NCBI RefSeq assembly: GCF_014839805.1
Contig: NC_051134.1
Span: forward strand, 13,237,170 to 13,301,169
Direction: 5' to 3'
DNA from: Manduca sexta
Lineage: Eukaryota > Arthropoda > Insecta > Lepidoptera > Sphingidae
DNA length: 64,000 nucleotides
In this document: in pieces, positions 22,034-33,529 of the stretch
Layout of the letters: every line of letters starts with the position of its first letter
How positions within the stretch are numbered: the first letter of the stretch is position 1
Position numbers and translations under genes: made by a program
Notes under the pieces: generated by a model
Told to the model about the DNA's origin: nothing
What the model saw: the letters and a program-made list of their open reading frames with translations, nothing else
Database searches by the model: none

Positions 22034-24862
22034 ATGCCTAAAAAGAAGACCATCAGAACACCGCAGCAATTGTGGGAAGCTGTCTCTTCAAAATCAGTGC
22101 ATTTTGTGGAAAGGTTGTTTTTCTCGCTTGGTGTTAATGTTGCGAGACATCCATGGAAGACAATAATTGGATCATTGTTGTTTGTGTGTATCAGCACTAT
22201 TTGTTTACTAAGATTTCATATAGAAAGAAATCCTTTAAACCTGTGGGTGCCTCCGGATTCGGACTATTATTATGACACGAACTGGTACATAAATACATTT
22301 GGTACGGGATTCCGTTTTCAAAAGGTGATAGTGACAGCAGACAATGTGCTCGAACCCGATGTGCTACGGACTGTCTACAACATCACCAACGCAATAAACT
22401 CCATTACAGTGACTCACGCCAGTGAAACATATTCTTTGTCGGATTTGTGTTACAAAATTCCAGTAGTTAACTTTTTTAGTATGGATACAAATTCTAGATC
22501 TGCAACGTCAAACGCTACGAACTCAGTGAACAATACAGGTAGTAGTGGTAGTGACTTTTCGGACCCGACGTTATGGGTCGAGGACGAGTTTTATTGTAGT
22601 TTCTTAGAAAGTTTTCAACTTGCTTGTCTCCAACACAATATATTAGACATCTGGAAAAACGATCTTAATGTGATTAGTAATATAAGTAAGGATGATATTT
22701 TAACAAAAGTTAATGATGTAAAGACAAATCCTGTAACGGGATTTCCTGTAGATTATGCAAAAACGTTGGGCGGTATCACATATGATACAAAGGGAAACAT
22801 TATCAGTGCTCGCTCCTTGATGCTAACATGGTTCACTCAAGTGAACATGTCAGAGGTTGATTTAAACGAGGTTGGAAATTTAGTCGGCACGGAAGATTGG
22901 GTGTCGGTTCCTTTAGCGTCATGGGAATCTGAATTTTTAAGAATAATGAAATCAATATCTGACAATAAATCGGACATCAAAATATTCTATGAAGCTGGGC
23001 GCAGTTTTGCTGATATAAGCGGCGAAGCGATGTTTCACGAATTAGATAAATTATTTTTAGGCATTTTATTAATGTTTTTCTATATACAATTTGCTCTATC
23101 ACGGTGTAACTGGCTAGAAATTAGATTGACTTTAGGCAGTGTAGGGTTACTCAATGTGGGTCTGGCGTACGTTTCAGCTGTCAGTTGGTGCTCTTTGTTC
23201 GGTGCCTCTTTTGGCCCAGTACATTCATCTTTACCATTTCTCCTAATGGGCCTCGGTATAGACGATATGTTTGTAATGAATGCCTGCTGGAAAAATCTTT
23301 CAGAGGCTGAATCCAAGAAAAGTTTGCCAGTAAAAGTAGGCCTTATGTTGAAACACGCTGGCGTTTCTATTGTTATTACCTCGTTTACTGACGTAGTGGC
23401 TCTACTTATCGGTGCTATTACAATATTACCCTCCTTGAAGTCTTTCTGTATATACGCCGCAGTGGGTGTGTTTTTTATATTCTGTTACTCTGTAACGTTT
23501 TATGTTGCTGTTTTTACATTAGATGTAATGAGAATAGAGGCTAAACGCAATGGTATTCTTTTTTGCTACAAGCATACAAAAGAAATTCGAATTTCAACCG
23601 AAAAAACGATATTGCAAAAAATGTTTGAATGTTTTTATAAAAATGTTGTTTTCACTATACCAGGGAAAGTATTTACTATTCTATTTACGTGTATCGTTAC
23701 GGGATTTAGCATTCAAGCTGTATTACGTTTAGAACAAAGATTTGATCCCAAGTGGTTTATTCCAGATGATACATATTACAAACAGTATCTCGATGCTGTC
23801 GATCGATATTACCCTGAGGAAGGTCACATGGCTCTAGTATTTTTAGGCGATCTAAATTATACACGTGAATTACCAAATCTACATAATATGATGTCAGAAA
23901 TAAGCAAAAAATCTTACGTTACTGATGTGGTTGCTTGGGAAGAATATTTTCAAAAATACGTTTTATCAAATTATGGTCGTGATTTAAGAAGCGGTAATAT
24001 AACAGAAGCGGAATTTAATGGATACTTATCGAGATTTTTGTACAGTCCGGTTGGAGGAAGATTTCAAGTTAATTTTAAGTTTGAAAAAAACTTTCAATGC
24101 GGTGAGCCTGCGACGCGAATTCTAGGATCCACTATGAATTTCAATTTTGCAAAATTTAAAGGACCTGAAGAATATATACCGGCAATGAATAAAGTTAAAG
24201 ATATTGTTAGAGAAACAAATATTACCACCGGTAACCGTTATCACAGCGTCTGGTCAAAAGTTTTCGGTAATTGGGTAACTGATGAGATCATAGCCGTTGA
24301 AGTAGAGAGAAATATAGAATTAGCCTTAGTGTGTGTAATGGTCTGTACAGTGATATTGATAACGAACCTACAAATGTGCTTGTGGATATTTATTTGTGTA
24401 GCGCTAACTATCCTCAATGTGTTAGGTTGGATGCAGCGATGGGGCATGACTGTAGATATAGTATGTTGTATTGGCTTAGAACTTGCTATAGGATTATGTG
24501 TAGACTACGCAGCCCATGTCGGCCATACATTTTTAACTGTTACAGAAGGTTCTCGTAATGACAGAGCTTTTAAAACAGTTACCTCGATAGGTACAGCCGT
24601 TTTACTGGGAGGTGGGTCTACGCTTCTCTCATTATCTCTTCTTAGTATGTCGAAAGCATACACTTTCCAATCATTCTTTAAAATTTTCCTTCTCGTAATA
24701 TTGTTCGGTCTATTTAACGGATTAATATTCTTGCCAGTTGTTTTGTCATTGATAGGGCCAAGCGCGTATAATTCAAATGAAAAAGATAAGGACACTATAA
24801 TAGAAACAGCAGAACTTAATGGGAAACATGAATTCAATACAAAGCAGATAGATGACGGATGA
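22034..24862 (+). CDS. Patched domain-containing (RND/NPC1-like) membrane protein
   Basis: Single-exon 942-residue ORF; the frame opens at a GTG (22001), but the first ATG is 22034 with an adenine at -3. Patched-related RND-superfamily architecture: N-terminal membrane segment (about 43-62), the family signature ERNPLNLWVPPDSD (about 64-77), a large Asn-rich extracellular loop, a sterol-sensing-like block of five membrane helices (about 340-520) with GLGIDD (406-411), a second loop, and a C-terminal helix block with GLCVDYAAHVGH (820-831). The acidic residues D410, D411 and D824 correspond to the proton-relay positions of RND transporters. Known relatives are insect Ptr/PTCHD3-like proteins, implicated in sterol or lipid handling and Hedgehog-related signalling; the substrate is unknown. 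The ORF is intact, and the C-terminal tail is short and acidic. Confidence 0.92.
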   Translation: MPKKKTIRTPQQLWEAVSSKSVHFVERLFFSLGVNVARHPWKTIIGSLLFVCISTICLLRFHIERNPLNLWVPPDSDYYYDTNWYINTFGTGFRFQKVIVTADNVLEPDVLRTVYNITNAINSITVTHASETYSLSDLCYKIPVVNFFSMDTNSRSATSNATNSVNNTGSSGSDFSDPTLWVEDEFYCSFLESFQLACLQHNILDIWKNDLNVISNISKDDILTKVNDVKTNPVTGFPVDYAKTLGGITYDTKGNIISARSLMLTWFTQVNMSEVDLNEVGNLVGTEDWVSVPLASWESEFLRIMKSISDNKSDIKIFYEAGRSFADISGEAMFHELDKLFLGILLMFFYIQFALSRCNWLEIRLTLGSVGLLNVGLAYVSAVSWCSLFGASFGPVHSSLPFLLMGLGIDDMFVMNACWKNLSEAESKKSLPVKVGLMLKHAGVSIVITSFTDVVALLIGAITILPSLKSFCIYAAVGVFFIFCYSVTFYVAVFTLDVMRIEAKRNGILFCYKHTKEIRISTEKTILQKMFECFYKNVVFTIPGKVFTILFTCIVTGFSIQAVLRLEQRFDPKWFIPDDTYYKQYLDAVDRYYPEEGHMALVFLGDLNYTRELPNLHNMMSEISKKSYVTDVVAWEEYFQKYVLSNYGRDLRSGNITEAEFNGYLSRFLYSPVGGRFQVNFKFEKNFQCGEPATRILGSTMNFNFAKFKGPEEYIPAMNKVKDIVRETNITTGNRYHSVWSKVFGNWVTDEIIAVEVERNIELALVCVMVCTVILITNLQMCLWIFICVALTILNVLGWMQRWGMTVDIVCCIGLELAIGLCVDYAAHVGHTFLTVTEGSRNDRAFKTVTSIGTAVLLGGGSTLLSLSLLSMSKAYTFQSFFKIFLLVILFGLFNGLIFLPVVLSLIGPSAYNSNEKDKDTIIETAELNGKHEFNTKQIDDG

Positions 24863-24954
24863 GGCAAGTTAATACCATGACATGGTACATTACAGTATAT
24901 TCACCGTAAAGTGCTTTAACTATATTTATATGCCTAATTGATTATTTAAGCATG

Positions 24955-24960
24955 AATAAA
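24955..24960 (+). terminator. candidate polyadenylation signal of the Patched-like gene
   Basis: AATAAA 93 bp after the stop codon, the first consensus hexamer downstream. Confidence 0.5.
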
Positions 24961-27639
24961 TATATCTCCTACTATTTAATAAGTTTAGAATATTTTCAAG
25001 ATTATTAATAATATTCTATATTTTGAAAAAGTGTACATACTGTATACATATATAATATGAAAGTGCTGTTACGTCATGATTACATAAGGTTAGGTATTAT
25101 AATACATATTTAGAGTTTTGTGATAGATAATAAAATTGCCTTATCACTTTACGATTGCATAAAATTGGGTTTCAATCACGCTACTCATTTATGAAATAGT
25201 GTAATTAAATGAATTGTTATTAGGTCAATTAGTGTATTATATTGGAATGTATTATTCATTTATATTTTTACTATAGTTGAATATCTTAGACTACGAGTCC
25301 GAGTAATCTAAATGAAGTAAGAACTAGTGGATAGTGTTTTATCACATACTTAATAATTCTTCACGATCTTTATTTTTAATCATCCAAATAAAAAATGTAT
25401 CCCATCCACTTTTTGAAAGGTCACCCGGCTAAATCGAGAGAGGAAGTATATAATTTATATCCGTTATTCAGAGCGTTGTATTATAAATTCTATTTATAGT
25501 TGTGATTTTCGCACAGATAGGACTTTTTTGGTGCAATAGTTTAAAAAAAACATTATCAATCTTTTATTTAAAGGTCAAAGATGTTAATCATAAAGTTGAT
25601 TCATAATAAATCACATGAATTAAACATAAACATAGCTTTTAAACCAGACTGCATCGAACAACATAGCAGGTACACTATTCGAATCATATTGACGCAGGAA
25701 CTAATATTAAGAGGTTTGTTATTTTTATGTTGGAATTATCTAGTGATAATTCCAATAAATATAGTTATTTGCTCAGAAATTTATAAACTTAGTCCATGAA
25801 TTATCACATTGGTAAAAATATATATAAACGCAATACATTTACTTACAGAACAATCTGATGAGATCTTTTACTGGCAGTCTGATTTTGTCTACTGACAGTC
25901 CAATACAGTCAATCATCTAAAAAATACTTTTAGACATATAAGATATACTGTGTACTGTTTTATAAACAAATAAATCTATTAATGTACTAATCTCATCAAA
26001 ATAATTTATGTTATGATTAACCTGTTTGTTCATTTTGTTCTACATTTACGTTTTTGTAAATAAATAAGCATTTATCACATAACTGTATATTATATTGGTC
26101 GTTTATGAGTAATATCACATCTAGCTTTAATAAATGTAAATAAATTCCTATATTATCATAAATGACATAGCATTGGTTATTAATTTTCAAGGTACCACTA
26201 GATATTAAGTATATTCGTGTTTTCGCGCAGTTTCTCAAAATTATACATATTATATTCTATCAGAAGGAAATTATAACATTTCAAGTTTGATTTGAGAATT
26301 GATTGATTATGATTTGAACCTGTTTATTACGGCGCTTCGATTTATTGAAAATTTTAATTTACCAAATTAAGGCGCTCCAATTAAGGCACGCTAATTGTAT
26401 TTTATGTGGGTTTTAGAAGCTATCTAATCGAAATTTCTAACTCATAGATAAAAAGAAATTAAACATCATATAACTACAATATGTTATCTTTACTTTGGTT
26501 GTTATTTTTTTTTATAATGTAGATATTGTTTATTCATTTCATAATGAAATTTCTACTAAAATTGATTGATTGTCACTAAAAATTTCATGCATCTGTTTAT
26601 AAAGTAGGTAGGTATACATTATTTTGATTGCAAGCAACACTATTAGATACACATTTCAATAAAGAAGATTTTGGTCGTTTAAAATTTTCAAACAGACCCA
26701 AATTGTTTTTTTTGAATAAATTATTTGTATATTTCCGCCCGTTACTCATGCGCCATAAAATAAATTTAACGAATACATAAGCCCGTTGGCTCGTGGGAGA
26801 GTCTTAAGTTATATATAATTTCGAGGAACAAAATGAATTCACGGATGTAATAATAATAAAAATAAGTTTGTAGCAAATGTTAATCTAAAAATAAAGTTAG
26901 ATATATATGTTTGATATATATCTACTAAACTGGATTGACTCAATGATACATTATCTGTAGCTAAATAAATTCAGAGTTACTTGTCCTCAGAATTTATTAA
27001 TCTTTAATTTAATTTATCTTTAGTTTATCTAATGAGTTTTTGCGAGTTTTCATTGATGCTTTCCGGTGCCTAATTTGTCCTAAGTCCCGAGTCCGACATA
27101 ACCTACTCGTCCGTATTCCTTACGTATTATGGTCGTTATATGCTCAGCGCCAAAAGAATGTATTGACAGGAACACATTTCAAATTAATTGAATTGTAAAA
27201 TGTACCTAACATATTAGGTCTTTATCCACGAACACATTCATTTGAGGCTGACTGTACCCATATTGTTGTACAGTTGTGCTGTCGAGGTGCTATTTAGAAA
27301 ATGGCCCCTGTCCCGCCTGATAAGCCAAAAATTTTATGATATATACATATTATGCAATCTTCCAATAACTCGTACTTGAATATTAATAAATATAATTGTC
27401 AACTTAGGTACTTAAGAATACATACTTATGTTTAAAATTCAAAAATGTATGTATTTTTATAAAAAAGGAAATGTCTTCTAACGGTAGAATTTTGCAAAGT
27501 TGTAAGATAAAGCGAAGCATAATGTTATAAGTGATGAGTACAGTAAATTGTGTTCATTTAAGTATAATGCAAACAAAATATGATGTTATTCATTGTTTTT
27601 AACAAAACAAATTCTGGTTTTGAAGTTATGCGAGCTTTT
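24961..27639. other. intergenic, no feature recognised
   Basis: AT-rich DNA with only short random-looking ORFs and no recognisable repeat. Some 3' UTR may extend into its left edge. Confidence 0.5.
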
Positions 27640-28180
27640 AAGGCTCTTATCATACTGGCAAATTGCGAATGAATCGACAGCGGAGCGGACGCGTAGCGAA
27701 CTCACTGCGACTTCGCAGCGAACACGTCGCGGGTGCAGATGCGTTTCACAGACGTCATTTTGGATACTCATACAACAATCCTTTTTTCCGAAGTATAACA
27801 ACTCATAAAAATAAATACTGACATTCGCATCTTGGAGCAAAATTTTCGTTCGTTTGCAAAATATCACTTGATAATCAGTTTTTATTTGTTTGTAAAAGAA
27901 AACATAGTAAACATTGTCTTCCAGTAAATTCGTTACAAATTTTCTTGAAAGATTTCGCGTTAATTTTAACTGACTTAGAATGAATAAAGTTAACAGCACT
28001 GTTTCCTCGTCGGAATCCATTCTGTTGGTGACTGGCCAAATCGCGGTATGTGCGCACAGCGTGTTCGCTGCGCATTCGCTGTACTTCCACTACGCATCCG
28101 TGGCGTGTTTATTACGAATTCGCTATGTCTTCTCTCCGCAATGAAATTGATCCCAATCCGCCAGTGTGGTAGGTCTCTAA
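27640..28180 (-). mobile_element. possible PIF/Harbinger-type DNA transposon remnant
   Basis: A minus-strand ORF starting at 28020 begins MDSDEETVLLTLFILSQ, resembling the acidic N-terminus of Harbinger transposases, but the rest does not continue as one. Both edges are GC-rich and share a loose inverted similarity (ACTGGCAAATTGCG versus ACTGGCGGATTGGG). Tentative. Confidence 0.35.
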
Positions 28181-29485
28181 GGTGGGGGTGTCAAAGGTGT
28201 GGGCTCTCTTATTATTAAGTATATTTGTTTAAAATAGGCTTACCATTTTATACTTATAAATACCGCGTCGAAATTTAGAGCAAGTTTTATTTTATACAGT
28301 GTAACAATAACAGCAAAAGTAAAATCCATAAAAAATGCCACATCACAAACAGCATAATTTTGTAAAAAACAATAATAACTTTGACCGCTGATCTCAATGA
28401 TATAACTGTCCGTTAGTAAACTGATCAAATTAAAACCAATCCACTTATATCACTTGTATTCATGTTTATTTTATTGATTTCATAATGTAAATTAATATTT
28501 GATATTTAAAATTTATAAATAAAACAAATGGCGTCAAAGAAAATACATTAATGGCCAGTATAATGTAGACTTAGATTTACTTTTAAATTGTCAAAATGAA
28601 TATATTACACAAGAAGCTTAGGTGTAAGCTTCTTGATGCTGTACCTCATGGAATTGCAAATTAGTCCATATAATATGGGACAGTTATAGATTTGTCTGGA
28701 TTGCCCGATATTAAAATCCCTCTTATGATCCATATTTTTGATTGTATCAGATCCACCGCATGGAAAAATCACTTGACCGCTGAGAAATACATACATATAT
28801 ACCTCCATTTTACGAATAAGTAAACATATAATCAGGTGATAAATTATTATAGTCTACTCGTTATGCCTCATTTAGACTATTGGCGAATAATTCGCACCAA
28901 TAACTTTGCGAATATTTTTTGCACGAATACGACTATGAATTATGAGTGAATACACCCGAATAAGCTGTTTACCCACTCGTGTTCGTGACTATTCGTCTGT
29001 ACTCGACAAATGCCAGCTGTTAATTCTTATCAGATCGGTTTATTCCAATGTAAATATTATATTAAGCTGTGTCTATTGTAACTAACGCGTGATAATAAAA
29101 CTGTCAATTACTAGAAGTCAGTGATATTATTAAGTATATTGTTGCGTTAAAAATACCTCAAAATAAAGTATGAAATTTATTACAGTTTTTCATTACCCTC
29201 CCGTTTGTTGACAAAATATTTCATCATTGACCATATTTTCCTAATTCCTAATTGTTCACAATGAGCCAGTACTCCACCAGTTATGATTAAAAATAGGCGT
29301 TATAAGAAAGATATTTATTCATATACGACGAAAAACTCTCAAGTAAGTACAAAAAAACATTATAGTACAAGATCCCTAGTACACTTCTCATCGTTTATTA
29401 CTATCAAGCTGATTTTTCGTGAGTAGCTTCCTTTTGACTAGACGCCCAAGTTTTTCCTTACAGTAATGTTGGTAAATGGTAGCTT
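28181..29485. other. intergenic, no feature recognised
   Basis: AT-rich; no ORF or repeat that I could name. Near 28610-28635 there is a short perfect-looking inverted repeat (AAGAAGCTTA / TAAGCTTCTT). Confidence 0.5.
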
Positions 29486-30719
29486 AATAGGGGTAGCAAA
29501 GATAAAATATGTTAATTTGGCGAATTGTAAAAATTTATTACTAACCGAATTTTTCTTTGTTAACTATCGAGATAATTATCTAAATAACGTGAAAAAATAT
29601 TTCTCCTACAAAATATAAGGTTTGGTTAGGGAGTCCCCTCTCTCAAACATGTATCATAAACAAGGTCATGAAAAATAATTACCTACGAGCAATTTTTTTT
29701 TATTGGTTAGCTAACATTTACATAGCTTACCTACCACTCACATTGTCCTACAAATTGCGTGGTATGTCATCTTGGTCCTTCGCTCAAAAGTTGTCAATAT
29801 CGCAGGACTTTTTTTTTATTAGTAACTGTAGGACAAAGCTAACACATGATAGGTTAATGTATTTGTAGTCCAAATAAAACAATGTCCTACAAAAAAAAGT
29901 TATGTTGTATTAGTCCTACAAGATTAGTCATTTTTGGGTATACAAAATGAAACGATTGAAAATTGAACTTACATTAAATTAATTCTTAGTAAAATATAGT
30001 TATATAAGAATATAAATTTAAATCATAAAGAAATTAAGTACATAAATTATTTTTCTATGCAATATAAAATGTATTGAATGGCAATTGATAATTTAATTTA
30101 CAGGCATTCTCGAAAACCATCGAGCATTTCCGAACATAACCGAACTCTCCGACTGTTAATGGAGTAAATTGATAACACGTGAAAAATTTTACTATTTTGC
30201 AAAATATATTTATAAATATATAAATTTTTATCTATTTTCAAATATCCTTTCTATAATTATTATTCAAAGAATACAGCAAAACTTATAAGATTAATATTAC
30301 TCCTTTTTTCCAGATAATTACGTAAAAATATGAACTTACAAAATTATTTATTATTTACTTAAAAAAATAAATAATAATCAATGGACTTAAGTACCTTTCA
30401 TAAGACAAATATTTAGATTTTACTCTTAATTGCTTGTAACAAGAGGAATGATAACCTATTATTTAATCATTCCAATTTTCAGGCAATACAAATGATAGCT
30501 AACCATTGAAAACAAAAATTGCTGGTTAGTAATTATTTTTCATCGCCTTGTTTATGATACATGTTGGAGAGAGGGGACTCCCTAACCAAACCTTATATTT
30601 TGTAGGACAAATATTATTTCACGTTATTTAGATAATTATCTCGATAATTAACAATGAAAAATTCGGTTAGTAATATTTTATTTTAATTCGTCAAATCAAT
30701 ATATTTCATCCCTATTATC
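29486..30719. mobile_element. 1.2-kb foldback-type element with about 200-bp terminal inverted repeats
   Basis: Left arm (about 29486-29700) and right arm (about 30515-30719) are inverted copies. Matching landmarks: GGTTTGGTTAGGGAGTCCCC at about 29620 and its complement GGGGACTCCCTAACCAAACC at about 30576, plus ACTAACCGAATTTTT / AAAAATTCGGTTAGTA. The interior (29700-30515) has no transposase. Probably a non-autonomous DNA transposon; family not identified. Confidence 0.7.
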
Positions 30720-31739
30720 TTAGTTATAAACCACAATCGAGAATTTTCGTACAAGAATTTGTTGGCGTCTCATTGCACGGGCCTAATGCCAACAGCAGAT
30801 AAAAGTAATTATACTGTGTTTAATTTGCTACGCTAGCCACTTTTAGATTAAATTATATACATGTTGAGTTTTCCTAACTTGGACTTACATTATCGCTATA
30901 ATATAATATTTAAATTATTTGAATTGTAGTGTTAAGTCTGCTGGAAAACCTAATAAATAAATACATCCGGTAAGGTTTACTGTATAATTTTAATTACATT
31001 CGCGCATTAATTCCCTTATGTAATTGTCATGTATCAATATTTTCTCATAGTACAAATATCTTTAGTGCGGTGGAGTCGCGAGAAAAAGTAAATAAAAAAT
31101 TATTATTGTGTAAGTTATTTGCATGGAACAAAATATATATTATAATATTATCCTGCTTGTACATGGTATATTTTGGGGATGGCCATAGTCCCTACCAATC
31201 TACAAATAGTAAATTAGAAACCAATGTTTGATTTTAGCCGTATATACCTATCTAATTAGGATGTGAATTATTGTTAACGTCCTATCAATATATTCAAGGC
31301 CCCGAACGCAAAGATAATGCATATCTGGTAGAATTCGTTGACCTATGCCTATCAATATAATGATTTCATATCACTGAGGTTACGGGGCCCTTAGAAAGAA
31401 TATTCTCGTATTTATTTCCAAAGCTTGTCGTGTTGTTTGCATTATTTTTCATACTATAATTTATTATTTAATTAAATTTTTAAATACCTCCAACGATTAC
31501 TATTACATGATGCTGACTACATTAAGATTTTTTTTCGTGGAAATCATGACCTTGTAAGTACTTTTGTATACCCGAAACTAATATTTGCGAATTATACATA
31601 AATTTTGTGTCATGTTTTCCAAAAAGTGTACACAATAGACCTAGAAATAAAATGGCCTACGTAGTATATGTTTCTGAGCATGGAAAACCAGTTTATGTAC
31701 GATATATCGCATGCTCAAAACAGACTGAACGACAGAGGC
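30720..31739. other. intergenic, no feature recognised
   Basis: AT-rich sequence without recognisable genes or repeats. Confidence 0.45.
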
Positions 31740-32262
31740 GAAAGGTGAAATTTTCCAGAAGGGAACCCGACACAACATATAGGTACTAATATTCATAAAG
31801 GCAGCCTGTAAATGGTTTTACTGGTAATTAGATTCCAGAGAATTTCTGCATAAAGCGAAGCCGGCAGGAATCGTGTTATATGGACCCTTCGCCATTGCTG
31901 AACGATCACAGTTTCGATCAGAAATGAGTTAAGCATACAAAGAGATCGTGGAACGGACTGCCGAGACGAATGCAAGCAGGTTCAAATTCCAAGGGCACAC
32001 ACCTCTAAATTTTCTAAAAACAAAATATTTGATTGTTTGTGAATTATCGCTTGTTTTAACGGTGAAGCAAAACATCGTGAGGAAACCTGCATACATGAGA
32101 AATTCTCTACAGGAATTTTCGAGGGTGTGTGAAGGCTACCAATCCGCAGTAGGCCAGCGTGGTGGACTAAGGCCTAATCCCTCTCAGTAGTAGAGGAGGC
32201 CCGCGCCTAACAGTGGGACAGTATATAATACAGGGCTGATATTATTATATTATTATACAAAG
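31740..32262 (+). mobile_element. SINE-like element with GGGCTGATATTATT tail
   Basis: Third member of the family at 4337-4866: GAACCCGACACAACATATAG, GGAACGGACTGCCGAGACGA, and the tail CAGTGGGACAGTATATAATA then CAGGGCTGATATTATT. Confidence 0.7.
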
Positions 32263-32374
32263 AGATTTGTCTTAACATTATCAATCTTCTTATCTCACAT
32301 TTTTTCGATACCTCAGTTCTACACAATACATCGGTATTTTCACTTTTCACACCCTGTAAGAAGTCAGTGATTTC

Positions 32375-32505
32375 ATCATCATCATCATCCTACAGCTGTC
32401 CACTGCTGAACATAGGCCTCCCCTAAAGCGCGCCACGCTATTCGGTCCTCCGCTCTCCTCATCCTGCGTCCACCGGCGATCTTACGAATATCGTAGTCAG
32501 TGACT
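32375..32505 (-). mobile_element. LINE 3'-end fragment with (ATC)n tail, reversed
   Basis: (ATC)n followed by CAGCTGTCCACTGCTGAACA, TAGGCCTCCCC and CGTCCACCGGCGATCTTACG. I recognise this stretch as the 3' end of common lepidopteran RTE-like LINEs. Confidence 0.6.
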
Positions 32506-32740
32506 TATCTATATCATTATGTTTCCGATGCTGTTAATTAAAAGAAAAGTAAAGTATTTTAAATTTGAGTTTAAATTTGAATTAAAAATGTTTTTATATA
32601 TTAAAATTTTAACTTTAAACTGTGTTAAAAGGCAATAAATTACTTTTAACAAAACATTGAGAAGCTAGAAAAAAATAAATATTAAAAGGTTACGACATAA
32701 TGGCATCAATTATTTGATACAATCCCATATTTTGATTGAC

Positions 32741-32931
32741 AGTGGCGGCCCTAAACGACGCTAGGCCTCAGGAGGAAGCAAAAAGAAACAGACGCGAGGC
32801 CCCGGGCAGAGTAAAAAACGTTCCCCTGCTTTTACATTTTCGTTGGTAAGATCGTAAAAAAAAGGTCCTGCGAGGCACCGCGCGAGACCCCAGGCGGTTG
32901 CCCGCTTCGCCTCCCCCAAAGGCCGCCTCTG
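32741..32931 (+). repeat. dispersed repeat (GTGGCGGCCCTAAACG...GGCCGCCTCTG), member 1
   Basis: About 190 bp, GC-rich, with CAGACGCGAGGCCCCGGGC and AGGCACCGCGCGAG. A close relative is at 39884-40091 in the same orientation. The ends are loosely inverted (GTGGCGGCC / GGCCGCC), suggesting a small MITE. Confidence 0.65.
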
Positions 32932-33267
32932 TTGATTCAAACATACGTAACATTAGCACCCTATAAAACAAGTACCTACTCTCATAAATTTAAACATAAT
33001 GAAGCACACTTAATTCACTATTATATTGTTAAAGGTAGTAAGTAACATTATAATTTGTTTGTTACGAGTCAGTTATTATCTTGTTATCACTGGATTAAGT
33101 AAATAAAATTATTCATAACTAGAACATCGTATTTAATAGGTATCGTAAAAATGTAACTCGGACATGTTTACGCGTTTGATAATTATTTGCTTCTAATAGA
33201 ATGTTCACTTATTTGTATCGTGGGATTTTGTAGCCCACATCGACAAATCAATGAAACAAAAATTAAA

Positions 33268-33526
33268 TAATAACACACACACCATCACTCATTTATCCCC
33301 GAAGGGGTATGCAGAGGTGCAACCAGAGTACCTACTTTTCGCCGAGTGCACTCCGTCCCCGGATGTGATAAGGGGCGAGCCTACCGCCATATCGGGCACA
33401 AATTCCAGACTCCGGGCTGTTATATAGCAGAAAAACCCAAATATCACTGCCCGACCCGTGACTCGAATCCAGGACCTCAGAGCGCTGTCGTACCGCGCAT
33501 GCAGTACAACTACGCCACCGAGGCAT
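33268..33526 (-). mobile_element. tRNA-derived SINE (minus strand)
   Basis: Reverse-oriented member of the 6354-6642 family: TTATCCCCGAAGGGGTATGC at its 3' end and, at the head, CCCGTGACTCGAATCCAGG (B box) and CAACTACGCCACCGAGGCA (A box). Confidence 0.85.
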
Positions 33527-33529
33527 TCA

